DNA of 64,000 nt from Alisma plantago-aquatica (taxonomy: Eukaryota > Streptophyta > Magnoliopsida > Alismatales > Alismataceae). A program made the translations under genes and the position numbers. The notes beneath the pieces are model-generated. The model searched no databases, was not told the origin of the DNA, and saw only the letters and a program-made list of their open reading frames with translations. The stretch covers positions 301,768,058 through 301,832,057 of the forward strand of contig OY856409.1 in the NCBI GenBank assembly GCA_963693085.1. The letters run 5' to 3'. This document shows positions 51,392 through 62,414 of the stretch, piece after piece (the stretch's first letter is position 1; each line of letters begins with the position of its first letter).

Positions 51392-51573
51392 TGTTGACAA
51401 GTCTGTGGAACACTGTAATTGTTGTATATTGATATGTACACCTCTGTCCTATATATAGGAGAGGAGGGAATTACAAGGAAGCGGACTAAAACCCTAATGG
51501 GCTAGGGGAAACATGCCCATGTACATAATAGACTAATTAACCTATTAACAAAATAGGATAATACTTTCTAACA
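51392..51573 (-). repeat. 3' LTR of LARD-like element
   Basis: 182 bp, TGTTGACAAGTC...ACTTTCTAACA on the + strand. Contains CCTATATATAGGAGAGGAGG. Confidence 0.85.
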
Positions 51574-53034
51574 CTCCCTCTGAAGCTGGAGCATGGTCAA
51601 CACTTATCCAAGATTGGAGTTACATGACTCAATTAAACGATAAAAGATACAAATGATAAATGAAAGATAGAACTGTCACTCCCCATAGGGCCCATACGAT
51701 AATAGTTACTCCCCCTTAAACAATATTTCCTAACTAAACGTATAATGACACCTCTTTGAGATGTATTTTGCAGGCTGGAAATGCTCGAGCTTTGGAGAAG
51801 GTCTTTCTTTTAACGTGCATCTAGAATGAAGAACATCTGAAACAGACAATTATAAATACCACGACTACGACATCTTCACTAGAGAGGAATGTGTGAGTGG
51901 AATAAGCGCACATCAACACATCCCACATACATAACACGACATAAACGTGGAGGCACAATGTCGATGCAACAATAGAGGTGTCTTCAAATCGTCTGAGAAG
52001 TGTAGCCAACTGAAATTAGCAGAGTAGACTACAAATGTGCATAACGTGGCACGAACACGTTGGACGAGGTGTTGAAGTGTTGTCTCAACACGTAGAAGTA
52101 GCGGATGCAACTTGTAGAAGATGTAAAGAAGTAGCTCAATGAAGATAACTCTGGATGAATCCTTGCAGATACGAAACGTTAATGCTTGAAACGAGCTTTG
52201 GAGAAATCTGATGAAAAAGTAACCATGTCTCATGGGAATACAACGAGAATGATTAACTGAAATGTCATCAACACCAAAGGAAACTAGAGGCCGAAATTAG
52301 CCGTAACAACTCTTGCCTCGATGTACATAATGCGGTACAAACACGAAAGGCTTGGTGTCAATGCTGCAACTGTGAGATCCTTCAACGCCGTCTCACATGT
52401 AAAGTGATGCTAAGTGGGAATGATGTGCCACAAAGACATCAGGAAAGCAGATGTGTTGAAGAATACAAAGCTTCATGAAGATAGCAAGGAATATATCATC
52501 CTCATCTCTTGTCTCTCTCCGTATATGCTCTCTCATGTTCTCCTCATACCTTCCTCTCTCTCATACTCTTCCTGTCCTCTATATCCCCCCCCACACCAAA
52601 TACGACGAAAGTCAGTAGATGGTGAGGAAAAGGACATGCGACCCCCACAAGTGAAAAAACGCAGACATGATGGGTGGGAGGGTGGTAAAGCAAAAATGTA
52701 AAATTGAAATACTACCAGAATGAAAACTCGGTAGAGTAGTGCCAGAGTGGAAATCAGTAGGAAAAGGAGTGGCACTACCCAAATGGATCTTGGTAGGAAA
52801 ACCGATAACCAGAGTCAATATGCATTCAAAAGAACTCATTTATAAGATTCAAATAGAGAAATTAAATGGATGTTTTCTTGACCCAAATAGGAGCGGGAGT
52901 GCGGGGGCGAAGTCCCCACAACATTTTTTGGAATAGGTTAAAAAATAATAGGATCCGATCATCATTAGATATTGGAGGAGAAATAGACCTTTGGAGGACA
53001 TCATAACTGGAATTGGAAGTATACAAACTGCTTT

Positions 53035-53400
53035 TGACACGCCGTGTTTGTATCTTGACACACCTAGTAGATTGTCAGGGGTGAGAGGCAGACTCCTACT
53101 GACATGCCATGTAGCTACTTCACTCGAAAATGACTAACTCCTTGGAACACGCCGTGTGGAGATCCGACATGCCGCGTAGGATGTCAGAGGTGTAAACAAG
53201 ATCTCAGTCGATACCCTGTTTTGCTTGGCAATATGCCATGTAACTTGTGATATGGGCGAACTGAAGATGGCAGACTTCCCCCGACACGCCATGTTGGTTG
53301 GCAACATGTCGTGTGACTTGCAATTTGGACGAACTTTTGTGCCCTCCAAGTGAATTTTGGACTGCTACACGCCGTGTTGGTTGGCCAAAACGTCGTGTAG
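53035..53400 (-). repeat. Palindrome array (ACACGCCGTGT type) in LARD leader
   Basis: About ten imperfect copies: ACACGCCGTGTTTG (53037), AACACGCCGTGTGG (53147), ACATGCCGCGTAGG, ACACGCCATGTTGG, ACATGTCGTGTGAC, ACACGCCGTGTTGG (53369) and others. Located 590-960 bp from the PBS end of the element. Confidence 0.85.
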
Positions 53401-53987
53401 GATGCCGCTGAAGCATGATTTGACGGGGAATAACACCATCAAGGAAAGAAAGAACCCTAAGAATTAGCACCATGTGTCGACGAGAATTAGCGCTGGCTTT
53501 TGTACTCTTGTGGATCATGTGAACATGAAAAGTGGTGGAGGCTCCTTGCTTGACTACGACCCGAACTGGACATGAATTAGTGCGTTTCAAGGTCCCGAGA
53601 AGTGGTAGTGATGGAGTGATGGGAGGACGTCTGCTGGGCAAAAGATGGTGAACATGGTGGCAGTTGTTGGAGACGATTGCTGGAGCGGAAGACAGATGTG
53701 CGTTGGTGTCGCTGCTTCAATGGCGCCGGCTATGAGAGTTGCATGCCGACACATAGATGAAGATCTATGTGAAAGGGGAAGAGTGGCGACCATAAAGGCC
53801 CGGATGTGCCTTGCGGCCGACCGACCTAAGCCATGGAGATGGCGGCCACCTACAGGTAGTGCTCTTTCGTTGTTGCTCTCTCTAGGAGAGATAGAGGGTG
53901 GCGCTAGGGCAACATCGAGTGTGGAGAGATGAGAGGGAAGCTGAGGCGGTAGCTAGGGTTAGATCCCCAGAGCACGTTGTGATTCCA

Positions 53988-54171
53988 TGTTAACAAGTGT
54001 GTGGGACTCTGTATTCGTTGTATATTGATATGTACACCTCTGTCCTATATATAGGAGAGGAGGCAATCACAAGGAAGCAGACTAAACCCTAAATAATGGA
54101 CCAGGGCATACATGCCCATGTACATAATAGACTAATTAACCTATTAACTAAATAGGTAATACTTTCTAACA
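53988..54171 (-). repeat. 5' LTR of LARD-like element
   Basis: 184 bp, TGTTAACAAGTG...ACTTTCTAACA, pairs with 51392-51573. Confidence 0.85.
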
Positions 54172-54385
54172 ATTAGCATTCAAATTGATCTGGAATTTCA
54201 TATGTAGTTTGAAATTATGCTTCTGAGTCATACTCAATTGTACAGGTAGAAGTTAGAATGAAAGCGGACATCATATACAAAACAATTCACTAGAAGCATA
54301 TCATAATCTATATTCAAGTGTATGCAAACATCAAGAGAGTAAACCCAAGTTGATAGAATTAGAAAAACATATGGTGTAAAAGACA

Positions 54386-54597
54386 AGGTTGAGGAGACAA
54401 AAGGTTGAGGACCCAACACTTACCTTTAAAGGAAGTGAAATTGATATTGTCAAGATAGAAATCCAGAATAGACCACATGGATGTAGTCAAAAGGTTGAGG
54501 AGACAAAAGGTTGAGGATGCAACACTTACCGGTAAAGGAAGTGAAATGGATATTGTCAAGATAGAAATCCAGAATAAATCACAATGGATGTAGTCAT
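54386..54597. repeat. Tandem duplication of about 106 bp
   Basis: Two units sharing GGTTGAGGAGACAAAAGGTT, GGAAGTGAAA and GTCAAGATAGAAATCCAGAA, offset by 106 bp. Intronic, non-coding. Confidence 0.85.
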
Positions 54598-54934
54598 CAG
54601 AAAAAGAGGTACATTAGCCAACAATTTCCAAACTGAAGCCTTTTAGAGAATGTTGACGCCATCAATCTGCATATTTGTGCAGCTCAGCAAATGAAAGCAT
54701 CCACAAGTACCATGTAGCGGTGAATGAACTGGTTTACATTGAAGAGCCAGTAAAAATCCATGATTAGACAGGGGAATTCATTTGAAAAGAGAAATCCCAA
54801 AATGGAGGTGGAAACAATAAAGAGAAGAAGGAAGATGTTATGTAGCAATGAGAATGGTGGCTGTATTGACTTCAGGCAGTAGCTGCTACTTAGTAGAGAG
54901 GGCTAAGAGAGGAGTTGGTGCCCTGGGTGCTAAT

Positions 54935-55089
54935 TGTTACATTATATATTTCCTGTTTTACATAGCCTGTTATTTGTTTTGTTATTTTCCTTTATATATG
55001 GACCTCTCTGTAAATCTCTCAGTATTATATATATGAGGGTGCACACATTGTGTAACCCTGAGCTTTCTGGAATTCCTGACTCTGTCACA
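54935..55089 (+). repeat. 5' LTR of young Copia
   Basis: 155 bp, TGTTACATTATA...CTCTGTCACA. TATATATGG at about 54993 and TATATATATGAGG near 55026 are promoter candidates. Confidence 0.95.
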
Positions 55090-55101
55090 TGGTATCAGAG
55101 C
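55090..55101 (+). other. Primer-binding site (initiator tRNA-Met)
   Basis: TGGTATCAGAGC immediately follows the 5' LTR. Perfect plant initiator tRNA-Met complement. Confidence 0.93.
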
Positions 55102-55661
55102 AGGCTCTACCCTAGCCGTCTTTGCCTCCCTCCCTCCCTCCCTTCTCTCTCCTCCCCCCCCCCGCTCGCCCGCCGCCGGCAGTAGGCCGCCCGTCGGCTG
55201 CAGCAGCCGCCGCCGCAGGCTTAGCCAGGGCAGCAGCAGCGCCGGCAGGCTGCCTCCAGCGGGCCGCAGGTCCCTCCGCGGGGTCTCTGTGGTTCCGTCT
55301 TGCCTCCTGGCTTGGTGCACCGCTAGTGCTTGAGCAACCTTGGTTGTTGTTCGCACAGCAGGTGCGCTGCCGGGTGGTCGTTTTCTACGGGACCACTGAG
55401 CCACTGGTAGATCTGGACTAGATCAGTCTTCCGGGGGAGATCGGCGCATTGTTCGTCTGAGGGACAACCTTCGGTTCGTGTTTGTTTGTGCCTGCCTGCC
55501 CGTGTAGGCTTCGGCCTCCGGGTTTTCTGCTACGCTTCGGCGTGGTTTGTATGTGAGAGGTCCACGGTGACTAGCTTCTGCCTGCTTCTGCATGCCTGAC
55601 GGCGTAGTTCGTCTTCTGTCTGTGCCTACTTGTGCCTGTGCCTGCCTTCCTGCCGGTCCTC
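55102..55661 (+). other. GC-rich 5' leader of young Copia
   Basis: About 560 bp between PBS and gag. 55120-55420 is strikingly GC-rich with CCTCCCTCCC, a C10-like run at 55155 and CCGCCGCCGG repeats. No ORF with similarity. Confidence 0.6.
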
Positions 55662-58600
55662 ATGGCGTCTTCTGGGGATGATATATGGAGAGACTCGCGT
55701 CGTCAAGTCACTACTGTTAAACTTGACGGGCGCAACTACCAGCTTTGGGTATGCTCCTTTGTGATCTTTGCCAAATCACAAGGGAAGTACTCTCACCTGA
55801 TTCGGACTGGCCCGCCTCAGCCTGCAGAGAGGCGGATGCAAAGGACATCAAAGCCTTTGATGACTGGGTTCGTGATGACTCGACAGTTATGACATGGATT
55901 CTCAACAGCTCCGTTGAGAAGATCAGTGCCACTTTTCTTCAGCTGCCTATGGCGAAGCAGATGTGGGATCAGCTCGCCAGTACCTACTCACATAGTGAAA
56001 ATCCCAAGAAGGTCTTTGATATCACCAAGCAACTGGGGCACCTACAGTTTACGGGATCTGACATATCTGACTACTTCTCCACCTTCACTGGTCTGTGGGG
56101 TGAGTTGGAGATGTATCACCCGCTGTCTACTGATTTAGCGACTATGCAAAAACAGCGGGCGTAACTTCAGCTGATTCAGTTTCTCAGTGGTTTACCCGAG
56201 TCCTATACGGGCGTGGTAGATCAGATCTTGGCGAGTGATCCACTTCCCACCTTGCAGACTGCCTACAAGCGTCTTCAGCGCCTTCCGTCGTCTACACCGT
56301 CTCCACCTCCTGAGACTGGAGACTCTACTGCTTTGGCTGCTTGGGGCGGGTGTGGCCGTGATCGTGGCCGTGGTCGCTCCAATGATGGCCGTCCTCCCCT
56401 GGGTGCAGGCAGGGGACGTGGACCTAGTGCTGGCCGTGGAGCTCCTCCTTCTGCCCCACCTTCTGCTGCTGTGCGTCCTCAGCAGGGACAACGCATATGT
56501 ACTTTCTGTGGCCGGTCTAACCATATTGAAGACAAATGCTGGGAAAAGTATGGTAAGCCGGCGTGGGCCAATGCTGCTACAGATTCCTCATCTACTGCGT
56601 CTGAGGGTGGTGCTCAGATACCTGCTCGAGAGCCTGCGGGGGCTACCGCAGACTACATTCGTGCTGAGGTGGAGCGTCTTCTTCTTGAGCGTGCTGGGTC
56701 TGCTTCTGCTGCATCTACTAGCGGAGCGCGTGCTGCTTTTTCTGGTTATGATACTGCATTCCTGAGCTCCTCCTCACCTTCTACTTCTGGTAATACCAAA
56801 TGGGTGATAGATTGTGGTGCATCTGCACATATTTCTGGAAATAGATCTTTGTTTAAACATATATCTGCACCTGCCCGACATTCTTCTGTTATGCTTGCTG
56901 ATGGCTCCAAGTCCTCGGTCCTTGGAGTCGGTGATATAATTACTCAGTTTTGCCTCAAAATTGCCTTATATGTGCCCAAATTTCCTCTTAACTTATTGTC
57001 TGTCAGCAAAATTTTAAGGAGTTTAAAATGTAGCTTGACATTTGTTCCTGGTTCATGCGTTTTTCAGGACCTTCGCACGAGGACGAAGATTGGTGGGGGG
57101 TATGAAGGTGCTGATGGGCTCTTCTACTTGGACCAGTTACCTCGATCAGAGAAAGCTGCTGTGATATCTGCATTATCTGCTTCTGTGTCTGCTCTACAGT
57201 GGCACTACAGGCTGGGTCATCCCTCGTCAGAGAAGCTGCGTAGTTTAGTTCCTGATATTAGCAGTTGTCATTTTCAGTGTGATTCATGTCAGCTAGGAAA
57301 ACAAACTCGTACTGTGTATCCTAGACGTAGTACTGTGAGCAGTAAAAACATTTTTGATTTAGTCCACTCTGATGTATGGGGTCCATGCCATGTACCAAGC
57401 TTGTCTGGTTACAAGTATTTCATTCTTTTTATTGATGATTTTTCGAGGACTACTTGGTTGTTTCTGTTAAAAAGTAGGTCCGAAGTGCTGTCTACTATCA
57501 AATACTTCTTTGCTGAAATAAAAACGCAGTTTGGCTTGCCTATTAAAGTTTTTCGCACTGATAATGCTTTAGAGTTTGTTAAGTAAGATGTGGCTGTTTT
57601 TTGTAAATCTGTGGGTACCATTAACCAAACTTCGTGTGCTTATACCCCACAACAAAATGGTGTTGCTGAGAGGAAGAATAGACACTTATTAGAAGTTACC
57701 AGGACGATAATGATGCATTCTCATGTGCCCCGCTCTTATTGGCCTGAGGCTATCTTGACTGCATGCTTTCTGATTAATAGGATGCCATCATCTGTTATTG
57801 GAAATAAGATTCCCATCCAGGTTTTGCACCCTGATACCTCCTTGTTTACTGTGCCTCCTAGGATTTTTGGGTGTACTTGCTTTGTTCGATTGCTTGGACC
57901 TACTTCTGATAAGCTATCTCCTCGAGCTGCTAAATGCATTTTTTTGGGCTATTCTCGAACTCAGAAGGGTTACAGATGTTATAATCCCAGCACCCGGAAG
58001 TGGTTTACCAGTAGTGATGTTTTTTTTGAAGATACACCGTATTATTCTTCAGCAGGAGATAATTTGCAGACTGACATTCTGGCTCCTCCTTTACCTGTTA
58101 TTTCTGAATGTATGCCTGACCGCACTGATACTGAGATTACTGCGAAGCAAGATCCTCCTCTTATTGTTTATCAACACAGGAATAAAGCACCTTCCACACA
58201 AGTACCCCCCCCCCCCTCCCAAGACAACCAATCTTCTCCTCCAGAAGGTTCTGCTGCTCCTGAGGTACACTCTGATCTTGACATACCTATTGCACTCCGT
58301 AAGGGTACTCGTTCTTGCACTTCTCATAGCATTGCTCAGTGTGTGTCTACTGCTCATCTGCATACTCATTCCAGCAATTTTGTATCTGCCTTATCTGCTG
58401 TGGCTGTACTTAAGAATGTTCAGGATGCTTTGAAAAGTACGGCTTGGACATCTGCTATGAATGATGAGATGATTGCTCTTACTGACAGAGACACTTGGGA
58501 GCTGGTGGATCCACCTCCTCAGTGTAAGCCTGTAGGCTGCAGGTGGGTTTATGCCGTCAAATATCAACCTGATGGTACGGTTGAAAGGTTGAAGGCAAGG

Positions 58601-59944
58601 CTTGTTGCGAAGGGCTATACTCAGACATATGGCATTGATTATTTTGAGACTTTTTCTCCTGTTGCTCGCCTTAACTCCGTCAGGATTCTTTTATCTGTTG
58701 CTGTGAATCTAAACTGGCCTCTCATGCAGCTTGATGTGAAAAATGCTTTTCTGTATGGTGACTTACAGGAAGAGGTGTATATGGAGCAACCTCCTGGGTT
58801 TGTTGCTCAGGGGGAGTCTCACAAAGTATGCAGGCTTAAGAAGTCTATCTATGGGCTCAAGCAGAGTCCTCGTGCTTGGTTTGATAAGTTGAGCAGGATC
58901 ATGATTGATTTTGGCTTTCTGAGGTCACAAGTTGACCATTCTGTATTCACAAAAAAGACTTCTGCTGGTATTACTGTTCTGATTGTATATGTTGATGACA
59001 TTATTATTTCTGGCAGCGACACTCTTGGTATTCAGGCTACCAAAGATCATTTGGGCAAGCATTTTGCTACCAAAGATCTAGGCAGACTTCGGTACTTTCT
59101 TGGCATAGAAGTCTCTAGAAACTCTAATGCCTTGGTTCTTTCGCAGAGAAAGTATGTTCTTGATATTCTGCAGGAGACTGGTATGCTTGGAGCGAGACCT
59201 GCGGACACTCCTCTTGATCCCAATGTTAATTGGGATGATGATTCCTCTGCTATGTTTACTGATCATAAAAAATTCAGGCGGTTGATTGGTAAATTGATCT
59301 ATTTGACTGTTACTCGTCCTGATATTGCTACTGCAGTAGGTCTTCTTAGCAGGTACCTCGACAAACCCAAACAGTGCCACTGGGATGCTGCATGTCAAGT
59401 TTTGAGATACTTAAAAAAGTTGCCTGGCAAGGGACTTCATTATAAAAAGAATGGGCACTGTGTTCTTGAAGGGTATTCTGATTCTGATTATGCAGGCAGC
59501 AAAGTTGATAGAAAATCTACTTCTGGTTACTGTACCTTTGTAGGAGGCAATCTTGTCACCTGGAGAAGCAAGAAACAGAATGTCCTGGCCAGATCTAGTG
59601 CTGAAGCTGAGTACAGGGCCATGGCCCATACTGCTTGTGAGTTGCTGTGGGTGCGTTCTCTCCTGAAAGAGTTTGGGATTGAGTCTTCATCGACCATTCC
59701 TATGCATTGTGATAACAGAGCTGCCATCTTCATTGCAAATAATCCTGTCTATCATGAGCGCACCAAACACATTGAAGTTGACTGCCATTTCATCAGAGAA
59801 TCTATTCTTGCTGGCAAGATATGCACTCCATTCACAAGATCTGAAGATCAAGTTGCTGATATCTTCACCAAGCTCTTGGCGAAGAAACAGTTGTGCATGC
59901 TGTTGGACAAGTTGGGCATGATTGACATCTATGCTCCAACTTGA
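55662..59944 (+). pseudogene. Copia gag-pol, broken by one frameshift and two stops
   Basis: ATG at 55662 starts gag (MASSGDDIWRDSRRQ). The frame changes near 55830, with an in-frame TAA at 56162-56164 and another at 57584-57586. Domains: gag 55662-56300; CCHC knuckle CTFCGRSNHIEDKCW at about 56498; protease WVIDCGASAHISG at about 56803; GAG-pre-integrase WHYRLGHPS about 57202; integrase D-D-E in HSDVW (57365), RTDNALEF (57557) and NGVAERKNRHLL (57656); [14 protein letters not shown] and YVDDIIIS (about 58992); RNase H SDSDYAG and [12 protein letters not shown], ending DIFTKLLAKKQ. The last 784 codons (57590-59944) are uninterrupted. Three lesions with near-identical LTRs suggest it was either already defective when copied or recently inactivated. 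Confidence 0.93.
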
Positions 59945-59951
59945 GGGGGAG

Positions 59952-60106
59952 TGTTACATTATATATTTCCTGTTTTACATAGCCTGTTATTTGTTTTATT
60001 ATTTTCCTTTATATATGGACCTCTCTGTAAATCTCTCAGTATTATATATATGAGGGTGCACACATTGTGCAACCCTGAGCTTTCTGGAATTCCTGACTCT
60101 GGCACA
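59952..60106 (+). repeat. 3' LTR of young Copia
   Basis: 155 bp, identical to the 5' LTR except for one G/A, one T/C and one T/G difference. Confidence 0.95.
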
Positions 60107-60127
60107 CTAATTATTGTTTTTTTTCAT

Positions 60128-60242
60128 TCTTATTAGCTGGATACAGTTTGGATACGACTTAGAAGTATCTGGTACGTATCCAGAAGTATCCACGAAGTAT
60201 TGGTATCCAGTACGGGTACGACACATATTTTGGAGTATCGGC
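60128..60242. mobile_element. Fragment of GAAGCACGGATAC-family hAT
   Basis: Dense GGATAC / GTATCC repeats (AGCTGGATACAGTTTGGATAC, GGTACGTATCC) and TTTTGGAGTATCGG, the inverse of the ACTCCAAAA block at the family's left end. Only one end remains, and the young Copia is inserted just upstream. Confidence 0.6.
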
Positions 60243-60296
60243 CGTTCAAAGTTGCTCATTTACTAAAGTTAAAGGTGGATGGCCATGGATTATCCT

Positions 60297-60458
60297 GAGA
60301 TTAAGAGAGAAAGATTTCTCCCCCTCTCCCATGCCCGTGGCGGAGACTGGACGCCCGGGAGGGTGGTAAATCAAGGCGGCAACTGGGATTCGAACCCGGG
60401 TCTCTTTATTAGGGGACACCGTGCTTGACCACTTGAGCCACTCCTTGTCGGCGGCTAG
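60297..60458 (-). mobile_element. tRNA-derived SINE, copy 2
   Basis: 162 bp between direct repeats GGATTATCCT (60287-60296 and 60459-60468). Read on the minus strand: box A TGGCTCAAGTGG (60429-60440) and box B GGTTCGAATCC (60386-60396), a perfect pol III B box. Followed by a body shared with 3433-3600 and an end of CTCTCTTAATCTC. Target duplication and promoter support a full-length copy. Confidence 0.85.
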
Positions 60459-60468
60459 GGATTATCCT

Positions 60469-62409
60469 ATTGTAGGAGATGGGTCTATCATTCTCTTGAT
60501 AACCGGTTGGGGCTCTTTGCATCTTTGAGGATCAAGGCAGTTGAGATATCTTGGCAAAAAAACTAATATACTTCTCAACTATGGGGAAACCCACAAGTTT
60601 GTTGCAAAGAGAGGGTTAGGTTGGCCGTGAAATTACTAACATTTGCAAATTCTATTTAGCTAGTGTGATGCATGATAGAGCGCATGGGCGATGAGGTGGA
60701 TGAGAGATCTCCAGTTTGGGAGCCTTACAAGCAGGTTGGTAAGCTATCTAGTTGCCAAGTATGACTTGGTAAGTGGGGGTACCAATGGTTCCATCCTAGC
60801 AAAGTAGCACTTGGGATAATGTGATGTTTTTTAGGAGTACACAAATAGGAAGACAGTCCTTAGCCTAATTTAGCGGGCGATTGGCAATCTTTTAGTTTGA
60901 GTTGAACCTCAATCTATGGTGTAAGAACAGTGTATTGTATTCTTATAATTTATTTATCCTGGAAAGGAAGAATTCAGGCTTTTTGATGAAAACTTCGATT
61001 GCTTGTTTCTTGGCCATTTAGATGTTGAATGAAGCGATTCGTTAAATTATGTTTTGTGTACCATTCGAGAATAAATAAATGGATTCTGATTCCCACTTAT
61101 TCTGCACCCCTTATGTCCTTTCACAAAGTTGGACTCTCTTTATTCTTCACTGATTATGCCAAGCCTGTTCGCTTGGATGTGGTGTTGATGGATAGTTGAC
61201 AGGGACAACGGGAATCTCATTAATCCTTTCATGCATGGCATCTAATTATATGATGAGGCATTTGGCTACCTTAAGTGAGTCACTAGTTACTCCACCTTTC
61301 AACAAAACATATTTGGATGTCTAAGTTTTACTCGAACTTGCACATATATACCTTATTTGGTGTTTTTCTTGTGGCGAGTAGAAAAGGACTTCATTTCAGG
61401 TTCGGATCTACCACTCGATGGCAACCATCATCACTCTAGAGAAACTTTACATCAAATAGTATGCACATCGCTTTCTTCTTCCTAAAATTGTAAGACACTT
61501 GTTTTATTTTTTTTGTTCAACATGTCTTGTCCAGAGCTAAGGTCATTTCAAGTACTACTATGAGTAAACTCGTATCTCCAATGAAATTTTAATGCTTTAA
61601 TCTAAATATCATTTCATGCTATCATGTGTAAACTTGGAAAAGAACGGTGTGGGAAGGAGGATGCTACCTTTATGGAGGATCGTGGACTGGAAATAGTTCC
61701 CGTATATAGCAAGTCACTTGGGTAGGTGTCACGAAGCCTTTGGTGATTCTGGTTTTGGAGGATCAATGATGTGACACCGATATCTGCAACCCCACAATGG
61801 TGACTGATTGGCTTGAGGATTTCAGATGCAGAGGACCTTCATAGAGTGATTGAGTTTCTGCCGATGGAAGCATTGTAACGTCCACGGATTTCACCTTTCC
61901 GAAACCCCTGGGGCCAAAAAGACAAAATCCGAAAATGTTTGGCAGTTGTATCAAAGTGCATTGCAGAAGCAATATGCACATACATGAACATACAATCATA
62001 ATGCATACACCATGAACAATCTCAACATTCAACATGTATATCTTACAAAATGAATTAAACAACATGAATTACAATTACATATTGAAAGGATATTTTACAT
62101 AAGTCTAAACATGTATGCTAACAAGATCTAAACGCAATAGGTACAACCTGAGCACTGTTCACTTCCTCTCTTTTATCCCATGCTAGTTCTGAACCTAAAA
62201 CATACGTGAAACAATGAATCAACATAATGTGTTGTGTACATGGGTAGAAAGATAAATATATTTATGATTTTCATAATTTGAAAAAATTTACAAAAAAAAG
62301 AAGGAAGATCATAGATAACAGTTCTTTAATAAGCGAAATACTCAAATTTTAATCATTTTTCTAGATGACTTGCATTATCAAGGTGGACTAGTACCAAACA
62401 TATATGTTG
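60469..62409. other. Intronic or intergenic sequence without recognised gene
   Basis: Moderately AT-rich; no ORF with recognisable similarity, no transposon termini, and no match to a POLQ motif C exon. Given as TEB intron by continuity only. Confidence 0.45.
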
Positions 62410-62414
62410 GGCCC

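Larger units (their letters stand above)
51392..54171 (-). mobile_element. Complete non-coding LTR retrotransposon (LARD-like), copy 2
   Basis: 2.78 kb with LTRs at 51392-51573 and 53988-54171. Plus strand CTCCCTCTGAAGC at 51574 is the polypurine tract of a minus-strand element. The PBS next to 53988 is decayed (minus strand TGGAATCACAACGTGC). About 2.4 kb of internal sequence has no gag or pol similarity, so it must rely on proteins from another element. It shares the palindrome-rich leader (53035-53400) with the minus-strand Copia, suggesting that type of helper. The flanking 5 bp do not match. Confidence 0.82.
54935..60106 (+). mobile_element. Complete, young Ty1/Copia retrotransposon (plus strand)
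   Basis: 5,172 bp with a perfect 5-bp duplication CTAAT (54930-54934 and 60107-60111). The 155-bp LTRs differ at only 3 positions. PBS TGGTATCAGAGC at 55090-55101 perfectly matches initiator tRNA-Met. Polypurine tract TTGAGGGGGAG at 59941-59951. It lies in the same orientation as TEB within its last visible intron, so its LTR signals could affect host transcript processing. Confidence 0.96.

Noticed and set aside
54982..55421. Ala/Pro/Arg-rich ORFs in both strands of the Copia leader
   Set aside because: Caused by high GC and CCG repeats in a non-coding leader before the gag ATG.
56192..56524. Minus-strand 110-codon Arg/Ser-rich ORF
   Set aside because: Antisense shadow of the Copia gag C-terminal, Gly/Arg-rich region.
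57798..58433. 211-codon Leu-rich ORF within the young Copia
   Set aside because: Out-of-frame shadow of the integrase/RT reading frame.
60386..60440. Possible tRNA gene, from A and B box matches
   Set aside because: No acceptor-stem pairing or full cloverleaf could be drawn, and direct repeats flank a longer 162-bp unit, so a SINE is the better reading.
60680..60705. GCGATGAGGTGGATGAGAG as a possible VHDEL (motif C) exon
   Set aside because: Translation in all frames gives no H-D-E-hydrophobic context, and there is no adjacent AG acceptor with an open frame.
61763..62065. 100-codon minus-strand ORF and other short ORFs at 60.5-64 kb
   Set aside because: No recognisable domain and no splice context with TEB; the composition matches surrounding intron sequence.
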